NCBI GenBank assembly: GCA_035295985.1
Contig: DATHBT010000147.1
Span: forward strand, 1-8,475
Direction: 5' to 3'
From: JAIVGV01 sp035295985
Lineage (GTDB): Bacteria > Acidobacteriota > Blastocatellia > Pyrinomonadales > Pyrinomonadaceae
Length of the DNA: 8,475 bases
Part shown: one piece after another, positions 1 to 6,533 of the stretch
How positions within the stretch are numbered: the stretch's first letter is position 1
Layout: every line of letters begins with the position of its first letter
Translations under genes and position numbers: made by a program
The notes under the pieces: model-generated
Told to the model about the DNA's origin: nothing
What the model saw: the letters and a program-made list of their open reading frames with translations, nothing else
The model's database searches: none

Positions 1-446
1 TCATCCGCGACCTGACCGTGGCCGCGCTCGACGACGTGGCGACATCGGCGCGCGTGCAGGAGCGGTTCCGCCCCATCCGCGAGCGCCACCTCGAAACGCT
101 CGAAACCGTCCGGCGCAAGATCAGTTACGAGCGCGGCGTCGTCACCTTCGATCTCGTTGACGAAGGGTTCGAGGGCTTCAACAAGTTCATCCCCTACTAC
201 CTGCGGCCGGAGACCACCTACTCGGTCGCCGTCACGCGCACCCCGCAGCGCGCGAAAATCTCCGTCGGCTCGAACCCGTGGAGTCCGCGCCCCCGCACCC
301 ACAACATCGCCTCGATCTGCGAGCGCTACGGCGGCGGCGGCCACGCGGTCGTCGGCGCGGTCTCCTTCGGCCGCGAGGAGGTCGAGCGGGCGCGGACGGC
401 CGCCCGCGAGATCGTCGCCGAGTTGCGGGGCGGCTTCGCCGGATAG
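1..446 (+). CDS. DHH/DHHA1 family phosphoesterase, C-terminal part (5' end outside window)
   Basis: The reading frame is open from the left edge (first whole codon at 3) to TAG at 444-446, giving the last 147 residues of a longer protein. The key sign is the DHHA1 motif GGGGH, encoded at 330-344, inside the context NIASICERYGGGGHAVVGA. This glycine-rich loop and histidine bind the substrate phosphate or nucleotide end in DHH phosphoesterases (NrnA/RecJ-like nanoRNases, phosphodiesterases, exopolyphosphatase-like proteins). The catalytic DHH domain with its metal-binding aspartates must lie upstream and is not visible, so the substrate cannot be assigned. A GTG at 18 is in frame, but it falls inside the fold and is not a credible start. 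The gene ends 31 bases before the next one on the same strand. Family assignment is firm; exact function is open. Confidence 0.85.
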   Translation, partial: IRDLTVAALDDVATSARVQERFRPIRERHLETLETVRRKISYERGVVTFDLVDEGFEGFNKFIPYYLRPETTYSVAVTRTPQRAKISVGSNPWSPRPRTHNIASICERYGGGGHAVVGAVSFGREEVERARTAAREIVAELRGGFAG

Positions 447-460
447 ACTTCTTCGACCGG

Positions 461-471
461 CCTTGTAAACT
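461..471 (+). promoter_or_regulatory. Possible -10 element for leaderless transcription of the alpha/beta hydrolase
   Basis: The 31-base gap before the ATG at 478 holds no Shine-Dalgarno sequence; the last six bases are all C. An AT-rich hexamer TAAACT (466-471), in the context CTTGTAAACT, ends exactly six bases before the ATG. A -10 element there would put the transcript start at or next to the ATG. No convincing -35 is seen 16-18 bases upstream. This is inferred from spacing alone. Confidence 0.35.
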
Positions 472-477
472 CCCCCC

Positions 478-1446
478 ATGCCGAGCCTGCCAGCGCGACT
501 GTTCAGCGCCTACTCGCGCGCGGTCATCCGCCGCGAGCGTTGGGGCCGCGACGAGCGAGCCGTCGCGCGCCGCGCGCGCCTGCTCTTCGGCACGCCCGCG
601 CCCCTCGGTTGGGCGTTCGGCCGCGGCGTCCGCGTCGAGAAGGTTCAAGGCGGCGACGCGCGCGGCGAGTGGATCACGCCTGCGCGCCCGGACGGCGACG
701 ATGCCGGCGCGGGCGTCGTCCTCTACCTGCACGGCGGCGGCTACGTCTCCTGCTCGCCCGCCACGCACCGCCCCGTCACGGCCGCGCTCGCGCGTCTCAC
801 CGGCTCGCGCGTCTTCGCGCCCGACTACCGGCTCGCGCCCGAGCACCGCTACCCGGCCGCGCTCGACGACGCCGTCGCCGCCTACCGCCGGCTGCTCGAC
901 AGAGGCGTCCCGCCCGCGTCCCTCTCAGTCGCCGGCGACTCGGCCGGCGGCGGCCTCGCGCTCGCGCTGCTCCTGCGCGCCCGCGACGGAGGGCTGCCGA
1001 CGCCGGCCTCGGCCGTCTGCTTCTCGCCCTGGACTGACCTGGCCGGCACGGGCCGCTCCGTGCGCGCCAACGACGGCCGCTGCGCCATGTTCCGCACGCC
1101 GAACATCGAGGAGTTCGCCTCGGCCTACCTCGGCGCGGCTTCCGCCCTCGACCCTTACGCCTCGCCCGCTCACGCAGCAGACTTCGGCGGCCTCCCGCCC
1201 GTCCTCCTGCAAGTCGGCTCGACAGAGCTGCTGCTGGACGACGCGCGCGCCGTCCACGAGAAGATCACGGCCGCGGGCGGCGAGAGCCGGCTCGAAGTTT
1301 ACGAAGACCTGATGCACTGCTGGCAGATGCTCGACGGCCTCGTCCCCGAAGCGCGCGCCGCGCTCAGGAGCGCGGCCGACTTCATCAACGAACACACGGC
1401 CCCGAACCGCCCTCCGGCGGTCGAAGCCGCGCGGCCGGGGCGTTGA
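478..1446 (+). CDS. Alpha/beta hydrolase, hormone-sensitive-lipase (family IV) esterase
   Basis: A 322-residue protein, the usual size for bacterial HSL-family carboxylesterases, which hydrolyse short acyl esters in the cytoplasm. The oxyanion-hole motif HGGG is at residues 85-88 (LYLHGGGYVS), followed by the typical DYRLAPEHRYPAALDD stretch at 116-131. The nucleophile elbow is GDSAGG at 153-158, with Ser155 as nucleophile. The catalytic histidine is His280 in DLMHCWQ. The acid member lies in GSTELLLDD (247-255). Aligning it with the common DPLRDE motif puts Glu250 where Asp is usual, so the acid could be Glu250 or a neighbouring Asp254/255. No signal peptide is seen. The start at 478 is favoured by the spacing from the DHH gene and by the -10-like element just upstream, since there is no SD. 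Natural substrate unknown. Confidence 0.9.
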   Translation: MPSLPARLFSAYSRAVIRRERWGRDERAVARRARLLFGTPAPLGWAFGRGVRVEKVQGGDARGEWITPARPDGDDAGAGVVLYLHGGGYVSCSPATHRPVTAALARLTGSRVFAPDYRLAPEHRYPAALDDAVAAYRRLLDRGVPPASLSVAGDSAGGGLALALLLRARDGGLPTPASAVCFSPWTDLAGTGRSVRANDGRCAMFRTPNIEEFASAYLGAASALDPYASPAHAADFGGLPPVLLQVGSTELLLDDARAVHEKITAAGGESRLEVYEDLMHCWQMLDGLVPEARAALRSAADFINEHTAPNRPPAVEAARPGR

Positions 1447-1503
1447 CTGCGGCCGGCGAAATGAGTTATCCCGCACTGGACTTTTTTAAGCCTTCATGGC
1501 GGC

Positions 1504-1508
1504 GGAGG
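1504..1508 (+). promoter_or_regulatory. Shine-Dalgarno site that selects the ATG at 1517
   Basis: GGAGG at 1504-1508 lies eight bases before the ATG at 1517. It is inside the frame that would begin at the upstream ATG at 1496, which itself has only a T-rich stretch and no SD before it. This favours 1517 as the true start. Confidence 0.7.
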
Positions 1509-1516
1509 TTCACGAG

Positions 1517-1945
1517 ATGGCTGCGGAGTTGAGCAACTGTTATAGCTGCGGGTTCGCGGGCGAGGCCGCGGGCAGCAAGTGCCCGAACTGCGGCAGGCGG
1601 CTGCGGACGGCGAAGGTGGTGCGCCGCTTGGGCTGGCTTCAGTTGCTGATCGGGCTGTTCCTCATCGGGCTGATGGGGACGATCACCTACAACCTCGCGC
1701 CCGCCCTGCTCAACCCGGCCGCCGCGACCGACGGCTCGCGCTTCACGGGCACGCCGGAGCAGGCGCTGATGATCCTCGGCCTCTTCGGACTCGTCATCAC
1801 GTTCGGCGTCGGGAGCCTCGCGGCCGGCCTCTGGCAGATCGCGACGGGCCGACGCAACAACTGGATCTTCGTCCTCATGATCCTGCTCTTCGTCGTCGTG
1901 ATGGTCGTCGCCTGGCTGACGACCGCCTCGCTCAAGGCCTCATGA
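1517..1945 (+). CDS. Zinc-ribbon small membrane protein (unknown function)
   Basis: A 142-residue protein of no recognised name. The N-terminus carries a compact zinc ribbon, CYSCG and CPNCG, with cysteines at residues 8, 11, 22 and 25, then a basic linker (RRLRTAKVVRR). Three hydrophobic segments follow, roughly at 39-61, 83-108 and 114-136, separated by short polar loops. The positive residues before the first segment suggest the zinc ribbon is cytoplasmic. Such ribbons on small membrane proteins are common in bacteria and may mediate protein contacts or sense metal, but no specific role can be read here. The start at 1517 is chosen over an in-frame ATG at 1496 because only 1517 has an SD at proper spacing. 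The gene stands between the hydrolase and a second unknown membrane protein on the same strand. Confidence 0.75.
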   Translation: MAAELSNCYSCGFAGEAAGSKCPNCGRRLRTAKVVRRLGWLQLLIGLFLIGLMGTITYNLAPALLNPAAATDGSRFTGTPEQALMILGLFGLVITFGVGSLAAGLWQIATGRRNNWIFVLMILLFVVVMVVAWLTTASLKAS

Positions 1946-1949
1946 GGCC
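1936..1949. repeat. Perfect 14-base palindrome over a stop codon
   Basis: GGCCTCATGAGGCC spans the end of the zinc-ribbon gene and includes its TGA stop (1943-1945). As RNA it could form a five-pair hairpin with a CAUG loop. No T-run follows, so it is at best a weak transcription terminator; it could equally be chance in GC-rich DNA. Confidence 0.35.
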
Positions 1950-1972
1950 GGCCATTCCGGGCCGCAGATCAG

Positions 1973-2001
1973 TTGACTCGCCGGCCGAATCGGCATATCG
2001 T
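1973..2001 (+). promoter_or_regulatory. Putative sigma-70 promoter for the 363-residue membrane protein
   Basis: TTGACT (1973-1978, five of six matches to the -35 consensus) is separated by 17 bases from TATCGT (1996-2001, four of six matches to the -10 consensus). Transcription would start near 2008, leaving an untranslated leader of about 160 bases. The rest of the 223-base gap (1946-2168) shows no further gene that I can support. Confidence 0.4.
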
Positions 2002-2156
2002 CACCACTCCGCAAGGGCTGACAGGACCGAGTTCGTAAAGGCCCATGCCCACTTCTCACTCGCTCCGCCGCCCTCGCACCAGTTTCGTCGCGGCACCCGG
2101 CCCACCAACTCTTGGTGTGAACGGCGACAACCCCCCATGAACCTCAACCCACCGGC

Positions 2157-2163
2157 AAGGAGG
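2157..2163 (+). promoter_or_regulatory. Strong Shine-Dalgarno sequence
   Basis: AAGGAGG ends five bases before the ATG at 2169. It is a near-perfect SD and fixes the start of the membrane protein gene. Confidence 0.75.
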
Positions 2164-2168
2164 CCGCC

Positions 2169-3260
2169 ATGTCAACCAGCATTACCGACCCCGCAGTCAG
2201 CGCCCCGCCCGCACCGCCGAAGCCGCCAGGCAAGTCGAAGGCCGTCTCCGCCGAGGCGTCGGACGGGGGCGCGGCGACCGGGGCGAAGTGGAAGGGCAGC
2301 CGCTCGCTCGCCAGTCTCACGCCGTTTCAGGTCGGCTTGGCCGTCGTCATCCTGCTCCTCTGGCTCCACCTGTTCGCCGGCGGCATGCTCATCGACACGC
2401 AGCCGTACCGCTGCGCACTCGGCTGGACCGCGATCGAGAAGATCAACCCCAAGACGATCAACGACCACCCGTGCAACGCGTTCTGGGTCGAGAACGGCGA
2501 GCGCACGGCGAGAGTCTTCAACAACAGGTACGGCGTGCCTGCGCTCTCCGGCGTCGGGGGCGCGGTAACGGCGGCGGACGCGACGGCCGCGGCCACGCAG
2601 CCCGCCGCGGCTGCCCAACAGCCCGCGCCGGCTTTGCCCGTGCGGCCCGTGCCGTTCAACGAACTCGCGCTGCCGTGGCTGCTGACCATCCTTTTCTTTA
2701 CCCCCCTGAACCTCGCCTTCGTCGCCGCCGCGGCCGGTGCGCTCGGCAGCCTCGGCAGCATCGCCAACCTGAACGACGATTCGGACACGAGCGCCTCCGC
2801 CACGCGCGACCGCACTAACCCGCTCGTCTCCGGGCTGCTGCGCGGCATGTTCGTTTACCTCTTCGTGATCTCCGGCATGCTGCTCTTCGACGACTCGCCG
2901 TTCTCGGCCACCAGCCCCGACCAGTACGTCCGCCTCGCCGGCTTCCTCTCGCTGTTCAGCTTCGTCGTCAACTACCAGCCGAAAATCTTCAGCACCCTGA
3001 TCGACTGGGCGAACACGCGAATTCAGTCGAGGAACGGCGCGGGTTCGATTGTCCAGGGCAGGCAGGGAGAAGTCGTCAAGGCGACCGCGCCGCCGGGGGG
3101 CGAGGCTAGACTGGTCAACCGGACGGTCAGCGTGACGGAGGCCGTCGTCGAGTCAGCGGACGAGGAGGACGCCGCGGGCCGGCCCCAACTCGCCGAGGCG
3201 GACGACTCCTCCCGCAACGGCCGCTCCAACGGCGGCGGGCCTGCCGGCTTCGGCGGTTGA
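2169..3260 (+). CDS. Multi-pass membrane protein of unknown function
   Basis: A 363-residue protein I do not recognise by name. Order of parts: a Pro/Ala/Ser-rich, probably disordered N-terminus (1-48); a hydrophobic segment at about 53-75; an extra-membrane domain (76-131) with Cys82 and Cys102, which could form a disulfide; a low-complexity Ala/Gln/Pro linker (132-162); a hydrophobic segment at about 166-192; a Gly/Ser turn and acidic loop (193-215); a segment at about 222-241; a shorter hydrophobic stretch at 255-269; an amphipathic stretch (270-288); and a long polar tail ending in Gly-rich sequence. The part from the second segment to residue 288 faintly recalls a module seen in bacterial proteins that read GALG...NPF...LVGLFS, but this is from memory and unverified. 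The start is secured by a strong SD. A terminator-like hairpin follows 54 bases after the stop. Real gene: confident. Function: unknown. Confidence 0.8.
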   Translation: MSTSITDPAVSAPPAPPKPPGKSKAVSAEASDGGAATGAKWKGSRSLASLTPFQVGLAVVILLLWLHLFAGGMLIDTQPYRCALGWTAIEKINPKTINDHPCNAFWVENGERTARVFNNRYGVPALSGVGGAVTAADATAAATQPAAAAQQPAPALPVRPVPFNELALPWLLTILFFTPLNLAFVAAAAGALGSLGSIANLNDDSDTSASATRDRTNPLVSGLLRGMFVYLFVISGMLLFDDSPFSATSPDQYVRLAGFLSLFSFVVNYQPKIFSTLIDWANTRIQSRNGAGSIVQGRQGEVVKATAPPGGEARLVNRTVSVTEAVVESADEEDAAGRPQLAEADDSSRNGRSNGGGPAGFGG

Positions 3261-3314
3261 AGCGGCGCACTCCCGACTCGCGGCCCAATGCGGAACGGGG
3301 CGTTGACAGGCGGC

Positions 3315-3349
3315 GAGGGGCGGCGTGGAAGCCTTCCGCGCCGCCCCTC
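3315..3349. terminator. Strong hairpin between convergent genes, probable terminator
   Basis: The arms 3315-3325 (GAGGGGCGGCG) and 3339-3349 are perfect 11-base complements. Inside them GGAA (3327-3330) pairs with TTCC (3334-3337) around a three-base loop, separated from the outer stem by one T-G mismatch. On the plus strand it is followed by GCTTGTTT, a modest T-rich tract, so it suits best the membrane protein gene ending at 3260. The aminopeptidase gene converges from the other side and ends at 3404, so the same stem may serve both strands. Confidence 0.65.
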
Positions 3350-3403
3350 AGCTTGTTTCCGCACGAGCAGTTTTTAAAGTCTCGACCGGCCCGCAGTTCC
3401 GAC

Positions 3404-4705
3404 TTACTCATCCCCGCGCGCCGTCAGCCCCTCGATCTCTTCGATCTGTTTGGGCACTTTGTCGGTGAGCACGCGGCGGCCTTCGGCGGTGACGAGCACG
3501 TCGTCCTCGATGCGTATGCCGACGCCGCGGAAGCGTTCGGGCACGTCCCCGGCGTCGGCCGGGACGTAGAGGCCCGGCTCGACGGTGATGACGTTTCCGG
3601 GCGCGAGCTTACGCGGGCCGTCGTCCACGCGGTAGCGGCCTACGTCGTGCACGTCCATGCCTAGGAAGTGGCCGAGGCCGTGCATGAAGAATTTCCTGTA
3701 CTCCTTCTCCTCGACGAGCTTCTCGGCGTCGCCCCGGAGCAGCCCCAGCCGCAGCATGCCGTCGGTGAGCATCGAGACTGCGCGCTCGTTCAAGTCCTCC
3801 ATCGTCACGCCGGGCCGCACCATCTCGACGCAGGCCAGTTGGGTCTCCAAAACAACCGAGTAGATTTCCCGCTGCGCGGCGGTGAAGCGGTTTGCTACGG
3901 GGAAGGTGCGCGTGATGTCGGAGGCGTAGCCGCGGAACTCGCAGCCGGCGTCGATGAGGAGGAGATCGCCCTCGCGTAAGATCGAGTCGTTCGTGACGTA
4001 GTGGAGCACGGTCGCGTTCGCGCCGCCTCCGACGATGGTGGTGTAGGCCGGGCCGGCCGCGCCGCGGCGGCGGAAGACGTACTCGATCAAAGCCTCGATC
4101 TCGTACTCGTACATGCCGGGCCGGGCCGCGCGCATTGCCTCGACGTGCGCCTCCGCGGCGATGTCTGCGGCGCGCTGCATCAACTCGATCTCCTCGTCCG
4201 TCTTGACGAGGCGCATCTCGGAGAGGAGCGCGCCCGGATCGGTGATCGAGTCGGGCGCGCGCTGCGTGCGGCTGCGCTGGCGCATCGCGCCGATCTGTTT
4301 GACCAGCAACTCGTCCAGGTCGGCGCGCACGCCCAGGCGGTAATAGACGTTGCGCGCGCCGTCGAGCATCTCGCCGAGTTTTTCGCCGAACTCCTCGACG
4401 GGGAAGGCCGCGTCCGCGCCGTAAACGTCGCGTGCGCCCTCTATCCCTGCGCGCCGCCCCTCCCACGTCTCGCGTTCGGGGTCGCGCGGGCGGACGAAGA
4501 GTGTGTAGGGGTGTTCGCCGTGGCCGGGGCGGATGACGGCGATGGAGTCGGGTTCGTCGAGGCCGGTGAGGTAGAAGAAGTCGGAGTCCTGCCGGTAGCG
4601 GTAGTGCGTGTCGTTGGAGCGCACGGCCTCGGGCGCGCTCGCGATGACGGCGACCGAATTCTCCTCCATCCTCCGCATGAACTCGGCGAGCTGCGGTCGT
4701 CTCAT
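3404..4705 (-). CDS. pepP: Xaa-Pro aminopeptidase (M24B family)
   Basis: A 433-residue enzyme, close to the length of E. coli PepP. It removes the N-terminal residue from peptides with proline in second place and needs two divalent metal ions, usually manganese. The N-terminal aminopeptidase-P domain (about 1-150) includes the typical RYRQDSDFFYLTGLDEPD. The C-terminal pita-bread domain holds all expected metal ligands: Asp252 (LLIDAG), Asp263 (ASDITRTFPV), His346 (MHGLGHFLGMDVHD), Glu376 (TVEPGLYV) and Glu400 (GIRIEDD). His235, His342 and His353 match the further active-site histidines of PepP. No signal peptide, so cytoplasmic. On the minus strand GGGGTGAGAGG precedes the ATG. The stop is TAA at 3406-3404. 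It has its own gap of about 250 bases from the M16 genes, so is probably transcribed separately. Confidence 0.95.
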   Translation of the reverse strand: MRRPQLAEFMRRMEENSVAVIASAPEAVRSNDTHYRYRQDSDFFYLTGLDEPDSIAVIRPGHGEHPYTLFVRPRDPERETWEGRRAGIEGARDVYGADAAFPVEEFGEKLGEMLDGARNVYYRLGVRADLDELLVKQIGAMRQRSRTQRAPDSITDPGALLSEMRLVKTDEEIELMQRAADIAAEAHVEAMRAARPGMYEYEIEALIEYVFRRRGAAGPAYTTIVGGGANATVLHYVTNDSILREGDLLLIDAGCEFRGYASDITRTFPVANRFTAAQREIYSVVLETQLACVEMVRPGVTMEDLNERAVSMLTDGMLRLGLLRGDAEKLVEEKEYRKFFMHGLGHFLGMDVHDVGRYRVDDGPRKLAPGNVITVEPGLYVPADAGDVPERFRGVGIRIEDDVLVTAEGRRVLTDKVPKQIEEIEGLTARGDE

Positions 4706-4799
4706 CCTCTCACCCCGCGTCTGAAAGTTCAGGAAGCTGCCCCGGCAAGTTTAACGAAGCGATGGCGGGCGGCAAAACAGCAGGCGGGCGCGGGCCGGT

Positions 4800-4832
4800 G
4801 GTTTACAAGACTTTTGATTTGAGTGTCGTCAA
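4800..4832 (-). promoter_or_regulatory. Possible promoter region for the Xaa-Pro aminopeptidase gene
   Basis: On the minus strand TTGACG (4832-4827) matches the -35 consensus in five of six bases. TGTAAA (4807-4802) matches the -10 consensus in four of six, but the gap of 19 bases is longer than ideal. The leader would be about 90 bases. The stretch CTTGTAAAC here also occurs just before the hydrolase start at 478. Between this site and the gene (4706-4799) I see no other feature. Confidence 0.3.
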
Positions 4833-4839
4833 AAATAAT

Positions 4840-4927
4840 TCACCACGGAGGCACAGGGGACACAGAGTTCACACAGAGAGTTGAATCCCTCTGTGCCCCC
4901 TCCGTGCCCTCTGTGCCTCCGTGGTGA
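4840..4927 (-). terminator. Imperfect palindrome of CACAGAG-like units, probable terminator of the M16 operon
   Basis: TCACCACGGAGGCACAG at 4840-4856 is the exact reverse complement of 4911-4927, a 17-pair stem. The inner part is also partly paired: GGGACACAGAG (4857-4867) against the complement of 4887-4896 (GGGCACAGAG), with one bulged A; the right arm carries an extra 10-11 bases. The whole is made of degenerate units like CACAGAG and CACGGAGG. Read on the minus strand, the stem is followed at once by AATTATTTTTGAC, a T-rich tract, and it lies 30 bases after the stop of the second M16 gene. This has the form of an intrinsic terminator. Its repetitive make-up suggests a dispersed intergenic repeat family; copy number in the genome cannot be seen from here. 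Confidence 0.6.
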
Positions 4928-4957
4928 GTGCCTTTCCTGAACACTCAACCGGAATGC

Positions 4958-6517
4958 TCAGGGCATGTTCGGCTTCACCGTCTCGGCGAGGGGGCGGCCC
5001 TCGGTGTTATAGACCTCGACGGGGCCGAACTTCTCCAGGATCGATCTGATCTTGCCGGCGTCGCCGACGACCACGACCTGGTGCGCCTCCGGGTTGACGT
5101 AGCGGCGGGCGACGCGCTGCACGTCCTCGGCCGTGACGGCCATGATCCGCGCCGGGTAGGTGTCCCAGTAGTCGGCCGGCAGGTCGTAGATTTTGCGTAA
5201 CACCTCGTAGTTGAGGAGCGTCGCCGGGCTTTCGAGCGAGAGCGCGAAGCCGGCGACGATGGCCCGCTTCTTCTCTTCGAGTTCGGCGGCCGGCACGGGT
5301 TCGTCGCGGATGCGCTTCAGCTCGTAGATCAGCTCGTTCATCGCGCCCTCCGTGACCTCGGTGCGCACGTCGCCGCCCGCCGACCAAGGCCCCGGGTACT
5401 TGAGCGCGGTGAAGCCGCTGTAAACGCCGTAGGTGTAGCCCTTGTCCTCGCGCAGGTTGAGGAAGAGGCGGGCCGACGAGCCGCCGCCGACGACGCTGTC
5501 CATCACGACGACGGGCACGTAGTCGGGGCTGCGACGATCAATCGCGATGTTGCCCATCGTGATGGTGGACTGCACGGAGTCGGGCCGGTCGATGAGGAAG
5601 ATCTTCTTGCTCGCGGCGGGCTTCGGGTTCGGCGGCAGGACTTCCTTGTAGTCGGTCTTTTTCCAGCCGGCGAACGCCTGCCTGAGCTTCGCGATCACAT
5701 CCTGCGGGTTCACGTCGCCCGCTATGCCGAGGATGGCGTTCTGCGGCGCGTAGCGTTCCGAGTGCCAGCGCGCGAGCATTTCGGGCGTGAGCGAGTCGAG
5801 CACCTCGGGCGTGGTCGAATAGACGGCGGCCGGGTGGTCGCCGTAAACGGCGCGGCGGAAGCGCTCCTCGGCGAGGAAGAAGGGCTGCGTGCGCTGCAGG
5901 CTCAGGGAGGTCTTGAGCCTCGTCTTCAGCTTCGCCAGCTCGTCGGCCGGGAACGTGGGGTTGAGCAGCACGTCCGTGTAGAGCGCGAACCACTGGTCGA
6001 AGTTGTCGGAGAGGCCCGATGCGTTGACGGCCGCGGCGGACGAGCCGTAGCCGGAGGAGGCGGTCAGGGACGCGCCCAGCCGCTCGATCTCTTCGGCGAT
6101 CTGGCGGCTCGTGCGCGTCTTCGTGCCCTCGCGCAGCATCTGCGCGGTGACGTTGGCGAGGCCGGGCCTGTCGGCCGGCTCGAAGACCGGCCCCGCGCCG
6201 CTGATGGAGAGGCGCAGGTTCACGACGGGGAAGCGGTGGTCTTCGAGCACGAGCACGGTCAGCCCGTTGTCGAGCTTGGTCTCGACCGCCTTCGGGAGTT
6301 TGACCCGGAGGATATCCTTCGAGACCGGGGCGCGGTTCTTGCGCTCGACCTTGCTGCGCGAGACGGTCTTGTCCTGCCCCGGCGCGGCCTGCGGCTGCCC
6401 TTGCGCGAGCGCGCGCCCCGCGGGCGCGAGCGCGAGCGCGAGGGCCGCGACTGAGAGCGCGAGGCGCGCGGCCGCGCGTGGGAAGTTTGCGGCGCGTGTG
6501 TTGGTGTTCTTTTTCAT
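4958..6517 (-). CDS. Exported M16 peptidase-like subunit without zinc motif (R/Y-bearing half)
   Basis: A 519-residue protein with an N-terminal signal peptide: basic n-region, hydrophobic core at about 18-32, and a likely cut after ALA38 (GRALA|QG). Two M16 domains follow (about 75-275 and 305-500), including ETKLDNGLTVLVLEDH, typical of the first domain. Where active M16 enzymes have HxxEH, this one has N122-V-T-A125-Q126 (GLANVTAQMLREGT), so zinc ligands and catalytic glutamate are lost. The second domain keeps the R/Y pair, Arg356 and Tyr363 (LREDKGYTYGVYSG), which in M16B enzymes binds the substrate. In known two-subunit M16B proteases one chain brings zinc and the other R/Y, which fits its neighbour 16 bases upstream. 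The SD AAAGGAG (6534-6528) overlaps the neighbour's stop codon, so translation is probably coupled. Periplasmic role inferred. Confidence 0.9.
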   Translation of the reverse strand: MKKNTNTRAANFPRAAARLALSVAALALALAPAGRALAQGQPQAAPGQDKTVSRSKVERKNRAPVSKDILRVKLPKAVETKLDNGLTVLVLEDHRFPVVNLRLSISGAGPVFEPADRPGLANVTAQMLREGTKTRTSRQIAEEIERLGASLTASSGYGSSAAAVNASGLSDNFDQWFALYTDVLLNPTFPADELAKLKTRLKTSLSLQRTQPFFLAEERFRRAVYGDHPAAVYSTTPEVLDSLTPEMLARWHSERYAPQNAILGIAGDVNPQDVIAKLRQAFAGWKKTDYKEVLPPNPKPAASKKIFLIDRPDSVQSTITMGNIAIDRRSPDYVPVVVMDSVVGGGSSARLFLNLREDKGYTYGVYSGFTALKYPGPWSAGGDVRTEVTEGAMNELIYELKRIRDEPVPAAELEEKKRAIVAGFALSLESPATLLNYEVLRKIYDLPADYWDTYPARIMAVTAEDVQRVARRYVNPEAHQVVVVGDAGKIRSILEKFGPVEVYNTEGRPLAETVKPNMP

Positions 6518-6533
6518 CGAGATTTCACTCCTT

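Noticed and set aside
278..1312. Long plus-strand frame overlapping the DHH and hydrolase genes
   Set aside because: Arg/Ala/Pro/Ser-rich shadow translation of the hydrolase in another frame; no motif, no SD.
1496..1516. Upstream ATG for the zinc-ribbon protein
   Set aside because: No SD before it, while GGAGG sits at good distance from the ATG at 1517.
2136..2168. ATG just before the membrane protein gene, as a small leader peptide start
   Set aside because: It has no SD of its own, and the frame runs on into the next gene in a Pro/Arg-rich shadow reading.
3303..3308. Perfect TTGACA as a promoter
   Set aside because: No -10 element at 16-18 bases; it lies between convergent genes beside the terminator hairpin.
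4001..4822. Plus-strand frame opposite the aminopeptidase gene
   Set aside because: Antisense shadow of a gene with all metal ligands in place.
4840..4927. CRISPR array
   Set aside because: The repeat units are 7-11 bases, degenerate and without regular spacers; the structure is a palindrome, not an array, and no cas genes are present.
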